Positions 1 to 11,592 of a stretch of DNA of 64,000 nucleotides are shown one piece after another (within the stretch, counting starts at the first letter, position 1; every line of letters begins with the position of its first letter). A program made the position numbers and the translations under genes. The notes under the pieces are model-generated. The model did no database searches. It was not told the DNA's origin and was given only the letters and a program-made list of their open reading frames with translations. This DNA is from Mitsuaria sp. WAJ17 (lineage in GTDB: Bacteria; Pseudomonadota; Gammaproteobacteria; Burkholderiales; Burkholderiaceae_C), in NCBI RefSeq assembly GCF_014174515.1, contig NZ_JACJUG010000008.1:124001-188000 (forward strand). Reading direction: 5' to 3'.

Positions 1-1
1 A

Positions 2-2404
2 CGGCGCGTCTTCAGCGAGGCCGTGGTGCGCGGCATTGCCGCGGCCGGGGCCGCGCTCCATGAGGCGGGCGCTCAGTTGCTGCTGCTGCCGGCGGAACAT
101 GCGGTGAGCGTGTCCCGCCGCGACTGCGTGGGCCTCTGGCAGCGCCGCGGCGTGGTCTGGCTGAGCATGCTGCGCGACGCCGTGCGATCGGCCTCGACAC
201 AGGGGGTCCCGGATCACGTAACGGTCAGCGGCAGTGCCAGCCTGAGCCTGGTCGATGACGACACCATCGAGCGCCAGATCACCGCCTCCCGCCTGGCCCT
301 GGCCATGATGGACAAGGCCACCTGGGAATTCAACGACCTGCGCACCCGCATGCTCCTGCTCGAGGGGCATGAGGATCTCGCGACGAATGATTTGCTGCGC
401 GCACAGGCACTGGCCCGGCTTGTCCTTGATTGTTGGTACGCCAGTGGCCTCACGCGAACGGAATGGCAGCTATTCCTCTCCAACTTGCACGAGGAGATGT
501 CGCACCTGCTGCTGGAGGCCTACCACGAGACCAATGACTGGCTGATGCAGCAGGGCGTCCTGCCGGAAGTCGATCTGCGGCCTTACATCCGCCGCACGCC
601 TGGCAGCCGCAGCGCGGTTCCCCCTGTGGACGCCTCACAGGATCCCGCCTTTGCCCCGACCACCCTGTATGCCCGAGGCATGGGCGCCATGCCCGAGGGC
701 CTGCCTCTCCCTGGGGGGGGCGCTGCACTGCGCGATGCCCAGGCACCGCCGGCCGGTGGTGCTGGCGCAGGCATGGTGAAGTCTGCCGTGCGCAACTCGG
801 CCGAGCAGGTGATGGCCCAGCTGCAGCGGGTGCTCAATCGCCAGGTGCCGGGCATGGCGTCAGCGGGTGCGGGACCGCAAGGGGGGCAGGGCGCATCACC
901 GCCCCAGCCGCTTGATCCGCGCGGCGAGCGCGCCGGCCCTGTCACCCTGACCGGCCGCCTGCATGCGGCCATCAACCACGCCCAGGAGATGCTGCGCCAT
1001 CGCGCGCAGCCCCAGGGGGGGGCCGCCGGCATGGGCAGTGCGGGTGGCACGGCCAGCGTGTCGCCCAGCATGGGGGCCTCGGTGCGCGAGGTGCCGCCGC
1101 CCCAGCAACTGGAAGAGCTCAAGGCCCGCAACCTGGCCGTCAAGCAGGTGCTCAAGCAGGCCGCGGACACGCCGGCCGAGCGCGCCACCATTGAGGTCGT
1201 GGCCCTGCTGTTCCAGTCCATTCTCACCGAGGAGCGCATCCCTGCGACGGTGCGCGTGTGGTTTGCCCGGCTGCAGATGCCGGTGCTGCGCGTGGCCATC
1301 AGCGAACCCGACTTCTTTGCCACGACCGACCATCCCGCGCGGCGCTTGATCGATCGCATGGGGGCGTGCGTGATGGGCTTCAACACCTCGTCCGGCGGCG
1401 ATGTCAGCGAGGCGGTGGAGCGAGAGATCAAGCGCGTGGTGCAGGTGGTGGAGGCCTATCCCGACACCGGTCGCCGCGTTTTCCAGACGGTGCTGACCGA
1501 GTTTGAGAAGTTCCTGGCGCACTACTTCGAGCAGGAGAACAGCGCCAGCATCAAGGGCGTTTCCCTGGCTCAGCAGGTGGAGCAGCGGGAGACCCTGGCC
1601 ATCCAATACACCATCGAGCTTCGCAAGATGCTCAACCAGGTGCCCGTTCAGGACGGCGTTCGGGACTTCCTGTTCCAGACCTGGGCCGATGTACTGGCGG
1701 TGACTGCGGTGCGGGCCGGCGCGCAGGCCGAGGTGACCAGGCAGATGAAGCGTGCCGCAGCCGACCTCATCTGGTCCGCTACGGCCAAGGTGTCCCGCGA
1801 GGAGCGCGCCGAAGTCATCCGCCGTCTTCCGCCGCTGCTGAAGGTGTTGCGAGAGGGTATGGGCCATGCCGGGCTGTCCACCATGAAGCAGGACGAACAG
1901 ATCCGGGCCCTCAACAACTCCCTGGCCGCGGCTTTCACCGCCAAGACGGCCACCATCCCGCCGGACAGGCTGGAAGAGCTGATGAGCCAGCTGGAGACGC
2001 TGGAGGCCATGCTGCCCGACACCGCGAGCGGGGAGCTGGACGAGACGCTGATGCGCGATCTTTCCTCCCACGAATCCGAAGATCTGGAAGTGGTGGCCGA
2101 AGGTGGTACGCCGCCCTCGGCGGCCATGCTGGCGTGGGCGAAGGAGCTACAGGTGGGGTCCTGGTACATGCTGGACTACCGTGGCCGCAACGAGCCAGTG
2201 CAACTGGCCTGGCGCGGCCTGCGGCACCACCTGATCCTCTTTGTCACGTCCAAGGGGCGTGGGGTGCTGTTCCAGCAGAGCCGTCTGGCGGCCTTCTTGC
2301 AGGCCGGCCTGCTGCTGCCGGCCCAGGACGAGGCGCTGACCGTCAAGGCAACCCGCAATGCGCTGGCCAAGCTGGACGCCGATCCCGAGCGCTTGCTGAG
2401 CTAA
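2..2404 (+). CDS. DUF1631 family protein (5' end outside window)
   Basis: The frame is open from base 2, and the first possible start inside the window (GTG at 23) lies within what looks like the family's conserved N-terminal helix region, so the true start is probably upstream. At least 800 residues are present. The C-terminal segment (WAKELQVGSWYMLDYRG and onward) is typical of DUF1631 proteins, which are large, mostly helical proteins of Burkholderiales and other proteobacteria without an established biochemical role. Between the helical N-terminal and central parts lies a Gly/Ala/Pro-rich linker, roughly residues 200-360 of the visible part. No signal peptide or membrane segment is visible. 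Function unknown; the family call is fairly secure. Confidence 0.8.
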   Translation, partial: RRVFSEAVVRGIAAAGAALHEAGAQLLLLPAEHAVSVSRRDCVGLWQRRGVVWLSMLRDAVRSASTQGVPDHVTVSGSASLSLVDDDTIERQITASRLALAMMDKATWEFNDLRTRMLLLEGHEDLATNDLLRAQALARLVLDCWYASGLTRTEWQLFLSNLHEEMSHLLLEAYHETNDWLMQQGVLPEVDLRPYIRRTPGSRSAVPPVDASQDPAFAPTTLYARGMGAMPEGLPLPGGGAALRDAQAPPAGGAGAGMVKSAVRNSAEQVMAQLQRVLNRQVPGMASAGAGPQGGQGASPPQPLDPRGERAGPVTLTGRLHAAINHAQEMLRHRAQPQGGAAGMGSAGGTASVSPSMGASVREVPPPQQLEELKARNLAVKQVLKQAADTPAERATIEVVALLFQSILTEERIPATVRVWFARLQMPVLRVAISEPDFFATTDHPARRLIDRMGACVMGFNTSSGGDVSEAVEREIKRVVQVVEAYPDTGRRVFQTVLTEFEKFLAHYFEQENSASIKGVSLAQQVEQRETLAIQYTIELRKMLNQVPVQDGVRDFLFQTWADVLAVTAVRAGAQAEVTRQMKRAAADLIWSATAKVSREERAEVIRRLPPLLKVLREGMGHAGLSTMKQDEQIRALNNSLAAAFTAKTATIPPDRLEELMSQLETLEAMLPDTASGELDETLMRDLSSHESEDLEVVAEGGTPPSAAMLAWAKELQVGSWYMLDYRGRNEPVQLAWRGLRHHLILFVTSKGRGVLFQQSRLAAFLQAGLLLPAQDEALTVKATRNALAKLDADPERLLS

Positions 2405-2483
2405 GCCCTCCGACGCGGCGAATGCTGCCGGTGCCGCTTGCGGCCGCCTGCCGCCATGATGGGCGCGCCGGCCTCGGGCCGCT

Positions 2484-2936
2484 TCAGTGGATCAGGCGAT
2501 CCTCGGGGGCGACGAAAAGTTCGTCCAGGATCAGGGCATCAGGCTCTTCGCCCAGGCTCCAGAACACCATCAGCACGATGATCTTGAGGTCTTCCAGGTC
2601 CAGCGGCGCACCGGGGATGGCCATGGCGCGGTCCACCACCATCTCGCGCATGGGGGGCGGCAGCACGCCGGCCGACTCGAGGAAGCTGATGAAGCCGACG
2701 GACGCCTCGCCCAGGTGCTCCAGTTCGTCCTTGGAGTAGATGCGCAGGCTGAGCGCACCTTGCTCGCCATGGTGGGACTGCGCAGCCACCGCCAAGCCGT
2801 CCAGCCAGGACAGGGCTTCCTGGATTTCGTCAGTCTCGAACCCTACGGCCGACAGCTTGCGTGTCAGCTGGGCGTGATCCGGACAGGCATCCGGCCGCCA
2901 GTAGGTCTCATAGAGATAGACGAGGACGTCAAACAT
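2484..2936 (-). CDS. smg: Smg family protein (DUF494)
   Basis: 150 residues, the usual Smg/DUF494 length, beginning MFDVLVYLYETYW, a hallmark of the family, and ending in an acidic helix with EPDALILDELF. The function of Smg is not settled. The gene is classically found beside dprA (dprA-smg-topA in enterobacteria), and here it lies 96 bases downstream of dprA on the same strand, probably as the last gene of the LysM-dprA-smg operon. topA does not follow within the window. A soluble cytoplasmic protein is expected. Confidence 0.9.
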   Translation of the reverse strand: MFDVLVYLYETYWRPDACPDHAQLTRKLSAVGFETDEIQEALSWLDGLAVAAQSHHGEQGALSLRIYSKDELEHLGEASVGFISFLESAGVLPPPMREMVVDRAMAIPGAPLDLEDLKIIVLMVFWSLGEEPDALILDELFVAPEDRLIH

Positions 2937-3032
2937 GGACTGACTATACCCCAGCCGTCCGACGCACCGATGTGCGGAAACGGCGGTGCCTGGCAGGGCT
3001 TTTACCGGGCTGCCGGGTGGGGGACTCGGGCC

Positions 3033-4163
3033 TCAGCCGCGCATTCGGCGTTGTAGCAGGCCGCCCGGGAGGCGGGCGACGAGGCCGTCCAGTTCCAGAT
3101 CGAGCAGCAGGGCCTGGAGCTGCTCCGTGGGCCAGCCGCCCCGGGCCTGCAGCGCATCCAGGCTGACGGGCTCCTGCGCCATGACAGCGAGCAGACGCTG
3201 ATGCTCGCTGGCGCCGGCGAGATCCGGCAGGGCGGTGTCTGCGGCGGGCTCGTCGCGAGGCATGCTGCTGTGGCGGGGCAGCTCCTCGATCACGTCGCTG
3301 GGAGACTCGACCAGCTTGGCGCCCTGGCGGATGAGCGCGTGGCAGCCCCGACTCAGGGGGGAGTGGATGGAGCCAGGGATGGCAAACACCTCGCGCCCGG
3401 CCTCGCCGGCCAGGCGGGCAGTGATCAGCGAGCCGCTCTGCAGCGCGGCCTCGACCACGAGGCAGCCCTCCGAGAGCCCGGCGATGATGCGGTTGCGCAC
3501 GGGGAAATGCGGCGCCAGGGCGGGGGTGTCCAGGGCGTACTCGCTCATCAGGAGGCCGTGCTCGACGATGCGCATGGCCAGGCCGGCATTGCGCCGGGGA
3601 TAGAGTTGGTTGAGCCCGGTGCCAAGCACCGCGAGGGTGCCGCCCGCCGCTGAGAGCGCTCCCTCATGGGCGGCCGCATCGATGCCCAGGGCCAGGCCCG
3701 AGACCACGCAGTAAGCGCTTTCGCTGAAGCTGCGCGAAAAGGTGAGGGCATTGTCCAGGCCCTGGGGCGAGGCGTTGCGGCTGCCAACGATGGCCAGCAT
3801 GGGGCGGCGCAGCAGCTCGCGCTGACCCCAGAGATACATCAGCAGCGGTGGGTCGGCAGTCTCGAGGAGGGCGGGTGGGTAATCGGGGTCGCCCAACAGC
3901 AGCAGGCTGCGGCGGCGATCTTCCTTGAGCCACAGCCGGGTGCGCTCCAGCAGGGCCTCCAGGTGCTCGGGTGGGCGCCCGAGGGCCAGGGCACCCTGCG
4001 TGCCCACCACCTGGGACCAGTCAGCCGGCGAGCGTTGGAAGATGGCCCGGGGCTCGCCGAAAGCGGTCAGCAGACGTCGCAGCGAGGAGCGGCCCAGCCC
4101 GGGCGTTTCGACCAGGCGCAACCAGGCCGACAGCTCACCGGGGTCGCGAGGAGGCGCTGGCAT
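3033..4163 (-). CDS. dprA: DNA-processing protein DprA
   Basis: 376 residues. The N-terminal SAM-like helical region (1-80) is followed by the Rossmann-like DprA core with LAIVGSRNASPQGL (about 123-136), SGLALGIDAAAHEGAL (155-170) and the later NRIIAGLSEGCLVVEA stretch. The C-terminal 60 residues look like the winged-helix domain. DprA loads RecA onto incoming single-stranded DNA during natural transformation. It lies 31 bases downstream of the LysM gene and upstream of smg, an order common in betaproteobacteria. The gene appears complete. The start MPAPPRDPGELSAWLRL is consistent with the family. Confidence 0.93.
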   Translation of the reverse strand: MPAPPRDPGELSAWLRLVETPGLGRSSLRRLLTAFGEPRAIFQRSPADWSQVVGTQGALALGRPPEHLEALLERTRLWLKEDRRRSLLLLGDPDYPPALLETADPPLLMYLWGQRELLRRPMLAIVGSRNASPQGLDNALTFSRSFSESAYCVVSGLALGIDAAAHEGALSAAGGTLAVLGTGLNQLYPRRNAGLAMRIVEHGLLMSEYALDTPALAPHFPVRNRIIAGLSEGCLVVEAALQSGSLITARLAGEAGREVFAIPGSIHSPLSRGCHALIRQGAKLVESPSDVIEELPRHSSMPRDEPAADTALPDLAGASEHQRLLAVMAQEPVSLDALQARGGWPTEQLQALLLDLELDGLVARLPGGLLQRRMRG

Positions 4164-4194
4164 GCCGGAAGGCCCGGGCCCTGGACGGACGGCC

Positions 4195-5355
4195 TCAGGG
4201 CTGGCTGAAGCGATCGCCGGCGCTGACAGGTTGCTGCACAGAAAGGATCAGCGCGTAGGACACGCGGCGATAGGCCTGGAACACCAGCAGGCGGCCATGA
4301 CGCTCATCCGGCAGGCGGATGGTTTCCGGGCGGCCCTGCATGGTGGTGTCGCGGGCTTCCTGGCCGGTGCGCCACAGCGCCAGCACATGGCCGCGCTCCA
4401 CGCCGTCCTGCGTGCCTTTGTTGATGGAGACGATCTGGTTCTGGCCCGCGTTCAGCGCCTCGCCGTAAATCGCGATCACCCGACCATCGAGCGGCTGCTT
4501 CGGGGCATGTGGCACGAAGCTGTCGAAGTTGCGCGGTGGGACCGGTGCCAGGCGGTCGCCGGCGTTGACTTCCTGGCGCGCCTGCTTGACCTGGAAGGTG
4601 GCGGGCACCTCCAGGGTCTTGCCATCCGAAGGGGTGCCGGGACGCAGGAACTCGACGGTGCCCACATAGGCGGCCTCGTAGCCCAGCACTTCCTTGGTGA
4701 TCGGATCACGCAGTGGCTTGGCGCTACGGAACACCCGGTAGTCACCCCGGTTGGGCAGCGCGCCGCGCACATAGGCCAGGTCACCGCGGCTCAGCAGCAC
4801 GCGCCCTTCCTGTGCGGCTGCCACGCGTGGCGCGCTCGCCAGGCTGTCCTGGTCCAGCACAACGGCCTCGTTGAGGAACGGCTCAATCAGGCTCATGGAG
4901 ATGGCAGGGATGCCGTCATCACCGGCGGGCTGGATGCGAGCGCGCGGGCTGAGCTTGGCGGTGCCGTCCGGCCCGACGACACGCTGCGCCAGCTCCAGGC
5001 GGGCGCGGCCATCGACCTTGACCAGCACCAGATGCTGGCCCGGGTAGATCAGGTGGGGATTGCTGATCTGATCCTGATTCATGCCCCAGAGCTCGGGCCA
5101 GCGCCAGGGGCTCTTGAGGAATAGGGTGGAAATGGCCCAGAGCGTGTCGCCCTTCTTGACGGTGTAGCTGTCAGGGGCGTCCGGCGCCAGCTCGGACAGG
5201 GGTACGCCACCCTGTGCGACCTTCTGCGCGGTGTCCCGCTGGGACTGGGTGACCGGAAAATCGGTGGCCAGAGCTGGTGTTGCGCCGATGAGGGCGGCCG
5301 CAGCCCACAGGGCGGTGGCGAGAGGGGCGGGGCGCAGCATGGGCCATGAAGTCAT
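4195..5355 (-). CDS. LysM peptidoglycan-binding domain protein
   Basis: 386 residues from the ATG at 5355, which has an AGGAG Shine-Dalgarno about ten bases upstream; an earlier in-frame ATG (5409) lacks one. The N-terminus is a signal peptide ending around ALA-30. A single LysM domain spans about residues 62-112 (YTVKKGDTLWAIS ... NPHLIYPGQHLVL), which binds peptidoglycan glycan chains. The remaining 270 residues are a conserved extracytoplasmic region of unknown function. Proteins of this type are usually encoded upstream of dprA in Burkholderiales and opposite def, as here. Likely periplasmic and acting at the cell wall. No catalytic domain is recognisable. Confidence 0.87.
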   Translation of the reverse strand: MTSWPMLRPAPLATALWAAAALIGATPALATDFPVTQSQRDTAQKVAQGGVPLSELAPDAPDSYTVKKGDTLWAISTLFLKSPWRWPELWGMNQDQISNPHLIYPGQHLVLVKVDGRARLELAQRVVGPDGTAKLSPRARIQPAGDDGIPAISMSLIEPFLNEAVVLDQDSLASAPRVAAAQEGRVLLSRGDLAYVRGALPNRGDYRVFRSAKPLRDPITKEVLGYEAAYVGTVEFLRPGTPSDGKTLEVPATFQVKQARQEVNAGDRLAPVPPRNFDSFVPHAPKQPLDGRVIAIYGEALNAGQNQIVSINKGTQDGVERGHVLALWRTGQEARDTTMQGRPETIRLPDERHGRLLVFQAYRRVSYALILSVQQPVSAGDRFSQP

Positions 5356-5645
5356 CGGTCGTTCTCCTGCGGAGTGCCGGGCCGTCTTGCGAGGCGCCGG
5401 AGCCGCCATTTATTTGCCTGTCAGTGGTACCTGAGAGAGTGCCTGGGAAGGGCGCCAGCTCGAAGGGCGATCGGCCTGGACGCTGAAGTCCTGCAGCAGA
5501 TCGGCGAAAATCCCCTCAGCTTGCGATGATTCTGCCCCTAAAGAGGGTGGGTGTTGCAATGATTCCCGCTGGAGCGTCCTCGCTCTTGCAGGCACTTACA
5601 AAGCCGCGTTGTGCATTGTCCACAGCACGGCATTGGAATCCCGAG

Positions 5646-6161
5646 ATGGCCAAACTGAATATCCTGCGTTACCCCGACCCGCGACTGCATACTGTGGCCC
5701 AGCCCGTGGCCCTTGTGGACGATCGTATCCGCCAGCTGGTGGACGATATGCTCGAGACCATGTACGCCGCCGAAGGCGTGGGCCTGGCGGCGACCCAGGT
5801 GGACGTGCACGAGCGCGTGGTGGTGATCGACACCTCGGAGGAGCGCAACGAGCCCCGGGTGCTGATCAACCCCGAGATCATCGAGACCAGTGGCGCCCTG
5901 CGCGACGGCGAGGAAGGCTGCCTCAGCGTCCCGACCATCTATGACAAGGTCCCCCGCCACGAGCGCGTGAAGGTCCGAGCCCTGGGGCGTGACGGCCAGC
6001 CTTATGAATTCGAGGCCGAGGGCCTGCTCTCGGTGTGCGTGCAGCACGAGCTGGACCACCTGAAGGGCAAGGTCTTCGTCGAGTACCTTAGCTCGCTCAA
6101 GCGCGACCGAATCAAGACCAAGCTGGCCAAGAAGGCCCGCGAAGACCAGCAGCGCCGATGA
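5646..6161 (+). CDS. def: peptide deformylase
   Basis: 171 residues from ATG 5646 ([12 protein letters not shown]); the frame is open further upstream, but those residues do not match the family. All three signature motifs are present: GVGLAATQ (44-51), EGCLSVP (90-96) and QHELDHLKG (133-141). Cys92, His134 and His138 are the metal ligands and Glu135 is catalytic. It removes the N-formyl group from nascent proteins in the cytoplasm. The stop codon overlaps the fmt start (ATGATG), so the two are translationally coupled, the standard def-fmt arrangement. Confidence 0.97.
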   Translation: MAKLNILRYPDPRLHTVAQPVALVDDRIRQLVDDMLETMYAAEGVGLAATQVDVHERVVVIDTSEERNEPRVLINPEIIETSGALRDGEEGCLSVPTIYDKVPRHERVKVRALGRDGQPYEFEAEGLLSVCVQHELDHLKGKVFVEYLSSLKRDRIKTKLAKKAREDQQRR

Positions 6162-7135
6162 TGGGACTGCGCGTCGCCTTCGCCGGTACGCCGGAATTCG
6201 CCGCCGTCGCGCTGCAGGCCCTGCTTCAGGCCGGCTTCGAGGTGCCCCTGGTGCTGACCCAGCCGGATCGCCCTGCCGGGCGTGGCATGAAGCTGCAGGC
6301 CTCGGCAGTCAAGCAGCTGGCCCAGCAGCACGGCATCGCGCTGAGCCAGCCGATGAGCCTGCGACTGGACGGTCGCTACCCCGACGAGGCTGCCGCGGCG
6401 CGCGAGGCCCTGCTGGCCGCCAGGCCCGACCTCATGGTGGTGGCAGCCTATGGACTGATCCTGCCCCAGTGGGTGCTGGACCTGCCGCGCCTGGGCTGCC
6501 TCAACATCCACGCCTCCTTGCTGCCGCGCTGGCGTGGCGCGGCCCCCATTCATCGCGCCATCGAGGCCGGCGACGCCGAGACTGGCGTCACCATCATGCA
6601 GATGGACGCGGGCCTGGACACCGGCGACATGCTGCTGATCGAGCGCTTGCCGATCGCGGCCGATGACACCACCGCCACCTTGCATGACAAACTGGCCAAG
6701 CTGGGCGGGCGGCTGATCGTCGAGGCCCTGGAACTGGCCGCCTGCGGGGGCTTCCATCCCGAGCGCCAGCCCGAGGCAGGCATCTGCTATGCCCACAAGA
6801 TCGAGAAGTCCGAGAGCGAGATCGACTGGACCCTGCCGGCTGCCACCCTCGAGCGGCGCCTGCGGGCTTTCGACCCCTTTCCTGGCGGTCTCAGTCAGCT
6901 GGACGGCGAACCGCTCAAGATCTGGAAATCCCGGCTTGCCGAGGGGCAGGGGCGGCCCGGCGAGGTGCTGGCTGCCAATGCCGACGGCTTGCTCGTGGCC
7001 TGTGGCGAGGGGGCCCTGCGCCTGACCGAGCTGCAGCGTGCCGGCGGCAAGCGCCTGCCGGCCGCAGCCTTTCTGCAGTCGTGGCCCGTGGCGACGGGCA
7101 CGGTCTTGAAACCCGCCGCAACCAACCCCAACTGA
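6158..7135 (+). CDS. fmt: methionyl-tRNA formyltransferase
   Basis: 325 residues. It carries the formyltransferase fold with the N-terminal [10 protein letters not shown] motif, the catalytic region [16 protein letters not shown] (117-131, with Asn117 and His119) and AGLDTGDM (151-158). A C-terminal OB-like domain follows. It formylates Met-tRNAfMet using 10-formyl-tetrahydrofolate, the step opposed by Def encoded just upstream. Two consecutive ATGs (6158, 6161) could serve as start; both overlap the def stop codon. The gene appears complete. Confidence 0.96.
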   Translation: MMGLRVAFAGTPEFAAVALQALLQAGFEVPLVLTQPDRPAGRGMKLQASAVKQLAQQHGIALSQPMSLRLDGRYPDEAAAAREALLAARPDLMVVAAYGLILPQWVLDLPRLGCLNIHASLLPRWRGAAPIHRAIEAGDAETGVTIMQMDAGLDTGDMLLIERLPIAADDTTATLHDKLAKLGGRLIVEALELAACGGFHPERQPEAGICYAHKIEKSESEIDWTLPAATLERRLRAFDPFPGGLSQLDGEPLKIWKSRLAEGQGRPGEVLAANADGLLVACGEGALRLTELQRAGGKRLPAAAFLQSWPVATGTVLKPAATNPN

Positions 7136-7197
7136 GCGGGAGCGGCCCTGTCGAGCCGCGCCCTGCGTGTCTGCCCTTTTCCACCAAGGAGTGAGCG

Positions 7198-8046
7198 ATG
7201 TTCAACATGATGAAGACAGCCATCCTGATGGCCGCCATCACCGCGCTGTTCATGGCGATCGGCTCGGTACTGGGTGGGCGCCAGGGCATGATGCTGGCCC
7301 TGGTGATCGCGCTGGGCATGAACTTCTTCAGCTACTGGTTCTCGGACAAGATGGTCCTGCGCATGTACAACGCGCAGGAGGTTGACGAGAGCAGTGCGCC
7401 ACAGTTCTACCGCATGGTGCGCGAGCTGGCTCAGCGGGCGAGCCTGCCCATGCCGCGCGTCTACCTGATCGACGAAGACGCCCCCAACGCCTTCGCCACC
7501 GGGCGCAATCCCGAGCATGCAGCTGTGGCTGCGACCACGGGCATCCTGCGCGTGCTCTCCGAACGCGAGCTGCGCGGCGTGATGGCGCACGAGTTGGCAC
7601 ATGTGCAGCACCGGGACATCCTCATCTCCACCATCAGCGCCACCATGGCCGGCGCGATCGGCATGCTGGGCAACTTCGCCATGCTTTTCGGCGGCCGTGA
7701 CAGCGAGGGCCGCCAGACCAATCCGCTGGTCGGCCTGATCGTGATGATCCTGGCGCCCATCGCGGCCAGCCTGATCCAGATGGCCATCAGCCGCGCACGC
7801 GAGTTTGAGGCCGACCGCGGCGGTGCAGAGATCTCCGGCGACCCGGCCGCGCTGGCGTCCGCGCTGGACAAAATCCATCGCTACGCCCAAGGCATGCCCC
7901 TTGAGGCCGCGGAGCGCCACCCCGAGACGGCTCAGATGATGATCATGAACCCGCTGTCCGGAGGCGGCATCAAGAGCCTGTTCTCCACCCATCCGCCCAC
8001 TGAGGAACGCATCGCGCGCCTGATGGAGCTGGCGCGCCAGCGTTGA
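7198..8046 (+). CDS. htpX: membrane zinc metalloprotease HtpX
   Basis: 282 residues, M48 family. Two N-terminal membrane segments (about 7-25 and 30-47) precede the zinc motif HELAH at 131-135, and two more hydrophobic segments follow (about 150-170 and 180-198). The downstream [14 protein letters not shown] segment supplies the third zinc ligand. HtpX is an inner-membrane protease that degrades misfolded membrane proteins together with FtsH. Start ATG 7198 has AAGGAG upstream. The next reading frame begins at or just after this stop, so the two genes may be co-transcribed. Confidence 0.95.
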   Translation: MFNMMKTAILMAAITALFMAIGSVLGGRQGMMLALVIALGMNFFSYWFSDKMVLRMYNAQEVDESSAPQFYRMVRELAQRASLPMPRVYLIDEDAPNAFATGRNPEHAAVAATTGILRVLSERELRGVMAHELAHVQHRDILISTISATMAGAIGMLGNFAMLFGGRDSEGRQTNPLVGLIVMILAPIAASLIQMAISRAREFEADRGGAEISGDPAALASALDKIHRYAQGMPLEAAERHPETAQMMIMNPLSGGGIKSLFSTHPPTEERIARLMELARQR

Positions 8047-8072
8047 CTCAAGACCGCCGCCGATTGGCCGAT

Positions 8073-8522
8073 ATGCCAGGCATGACGCGCATATCTTCTA
8101 CCCTGCGCTGGCGCCTGGCTGTCGGTCTGCTGCTCCTGCCGCTGGCCGGCTGCGAGTGGCTGGGCATCGACGACCCGGCCAAGCTGGCGGCCGCCAAGGA
8201 GGCCGAAGGCAAGGCCGTGGGCAGTGCCTGCCGCCATGCGCAGCGCGCCATCGAGGACTGCTACACGCTCAACCCCAAGGCTCAGAAGGCGGCTGTCTTC
8301 GCGGGCTGGAAGGAGATGGACGAGTACATGCGCGAGAACAAGCTGGAAGGCATCGCGCCGGTGGTGCCGCGGCCAGGAACGGCCAAGCCTGCCGAGGAAG
8401 AGGCTGCTGTAGACGCCAAGCCCGCCGAGAAGGGGGCGGACAAGTCGGCCGACAAGAGCACCAAGTCCGACAAGCCAGCGGACAAGGCCGCCGACAAGGC
8501 GGGCGGCAAAGCCAGCCACTGA
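8073..8522 (+). CDS. small predicted lipoprotein with Lys/Asp/Ala-rich tail
   Basis: 149 residues from ATG 8073; ATG 8082 and an upstream TTG (8043, overlapping the htpX stop) are alternatives. The N-terminus is a lipoprotein signal with lipobox LAGC, so the mature protein would start at Cys27. The following segment, with two conserved-looking cysteines (ACRHAQRAIEDCYTLNPKAQ), resembles a short conserved lipoprotein of Burkholderiales of unknown function. From about residue 110 it becomes a low-complexity run of DKSADK/DKPADKAADK repeats, probably a disordered linker. No function can be assigned. Confidence 0.7.
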   Translation: MPGMTRISSTLRWRLAVGLLLLPLAGCEWLGIDDPAKLAAAKEAEGKAVGSACRHAQRAIEDCYTLNPKAQKAAVFAGWKEMDEYMRENKLEGIAPVVPRPGTAKPAEEEAAVDAKPAEKGADKSADKSTKSDKPADKAADKAGGKASH

Positions 8523-8667
8523 GTTCCGCTCCGGGCCTCGGGGCGTGGCGCCCGCTGGCTTGCATCTGGTGCCGCCTTTCCTGCATTTCGTCATCGCCTG
8601 CTCGCCAGGGCGCGGCCGGCTTTGCATCATGCATCCATCGTCAACGCATGAGACAAGGATTCCCGCC

Positions 8668-9438
8668 ATGAACAGCAACACGCGCCGCTTCTTCGCCGCC
8701 TCTGTCCTCGGAGTCGCCGCCCTGCTCGGCACAGGGGCCGCCCAGGCCTGGTCCTGGCACTGGGGCAGCGGCGAACGCGTCAACGGTGAGGGTGAGGTGA
8801 CCAGCGAGCGCCGCGATGTCGGTGGTTACGATGCCGTGGCCCTGGAAAACGGCTTCAAGGTGCTGATCCGCCAGGGCAGCGGCCACAAAATGGAAGTGCG
8901 CGCCGAGCGCAACCTGTTGCCCTATATCGAGACCCGCGTGGTCGAGGGCAGCAAGGGGCGCACCCTGGACATCCAGACCAAGCGCGGCTACTACCTCAGC
9001 ACCAAGCAGACGCCAGTCATCGAGATCGAGATGCCGACCCTGCGCGGCGTGTCCATCGCCGGCTCGGGCAGCATCAAGGTGGACTCGATGAGCACGCAGG
9101 AGCTCAAGGCCAGCATCAGCGGCTCCGGCGAGATCACGCTGAACGGCGTGAAGAGCGAGCGCATGGCCATGAGCATCTCGGGCAGCGGTGACATCATCGC
9201 CAGTGGCAGCGCGAGCACCCTGAGCGTGTCGGTGGCAGGCTCGGGAGACATCAAGGCCCGCGAACTGCAGACCGAGGAAGCCAAGGTCAGCATCGCCGGC
9301 AGCGGCGATGTGATGCTGGCGGCCAGCAAGCAGCTCAAGGTCTCCATTGCCGGCTCGGGCGACGTGGCCTACGTGGGCAACCCGGAACTGAGTCTCTCCA
9401 CCGCCGGCAGCGGCAAGGTGCGCAAGCTCAACAACTAA
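8668..9438 (+). CDS. GIN (DUF2807) domain secreted protein
   Basis: 256 residues from ATG 8668; the frame is open upstream, but only this start gives a clean signal peptide (AAQA-WSW cleavage near residue 28). The body matches the head-GIN/DUF2807 family: R-D-V-x-G-Y-D-A-V-A-L near the start, then a right-handed beta-helix-like part with at least six repeats of (I/V)(A/S)GSG(D/S/E)(I/V) between about residues 125 and 250. DUF2807 proteins are exported proteins of unsettled role, once annotated as putative autotransporter adhesins. No membrane anchor is visible. A strong hairpin follows the stop codon. Confidence 0.82.
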   Translation: MNSNTRRFFAASVLGVAALLGTGAAQAWSWHWGSGERVNGEGEVTSERRDVGGYDAVALENGFKVLIRQGSGHKMEVRAERNLLPYIETRVVEGSKGRTLDIQTKRGYYLSTKQTPVIEIEMPTLRGVSIAGSGSIKVDSMSTQELKASISGSGEITLNGVKSERMAMSISGSGDIIASGSASTLSVSVAGSGDIKARELQTEEAKVSIAGSGDVMLAASKQLKVSIAGSGDVAYVGNPELSLSTAGSGKVRKLNN

Positions 9439-9463
9439 GCCAGCCCCGTCGCCTTCCTCCGAG

Positions 9464-9496
9464 CAGAGGGCCGGACCCCAGGGTGCCGGCCCTCTG
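9464..9496 (+). terminator. strong hairpin after the GIN-domain gene
   Basis: CAGAGGGCCGG (9464-9474) pairs perfectly with CCGGCCCTCTG (9486-9496), and the loop contains a further ACCC/GGGT pairing, giving about 15 base pairs. No T-run follows, so this is either a weak or Rho-assisted terminator or an mRNA 3'-end stabiliser. Confidence 0.45.
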
Positions 9497-9606
9497 TGCT
9501 GTCCGCGCCTCCCTCGGGATCGACACGCCCGTCGCTCCTTAGAATCACGCCCAGTCCCGGGGCCTGAACGCAGGCTGCCGGCAGCAACAGTCACACGGGG
9601 AACGGC

Positions 9607-11514
<1,908 letters not shown>

Positions 11515-11592
11515 GCTGCCGAGAAGGGCGCGCTGCGGGCTTGCGTGGCCCGAGTGCCAGCGCTGTGAAAGCCGGCTGGCGACATTGCGCGC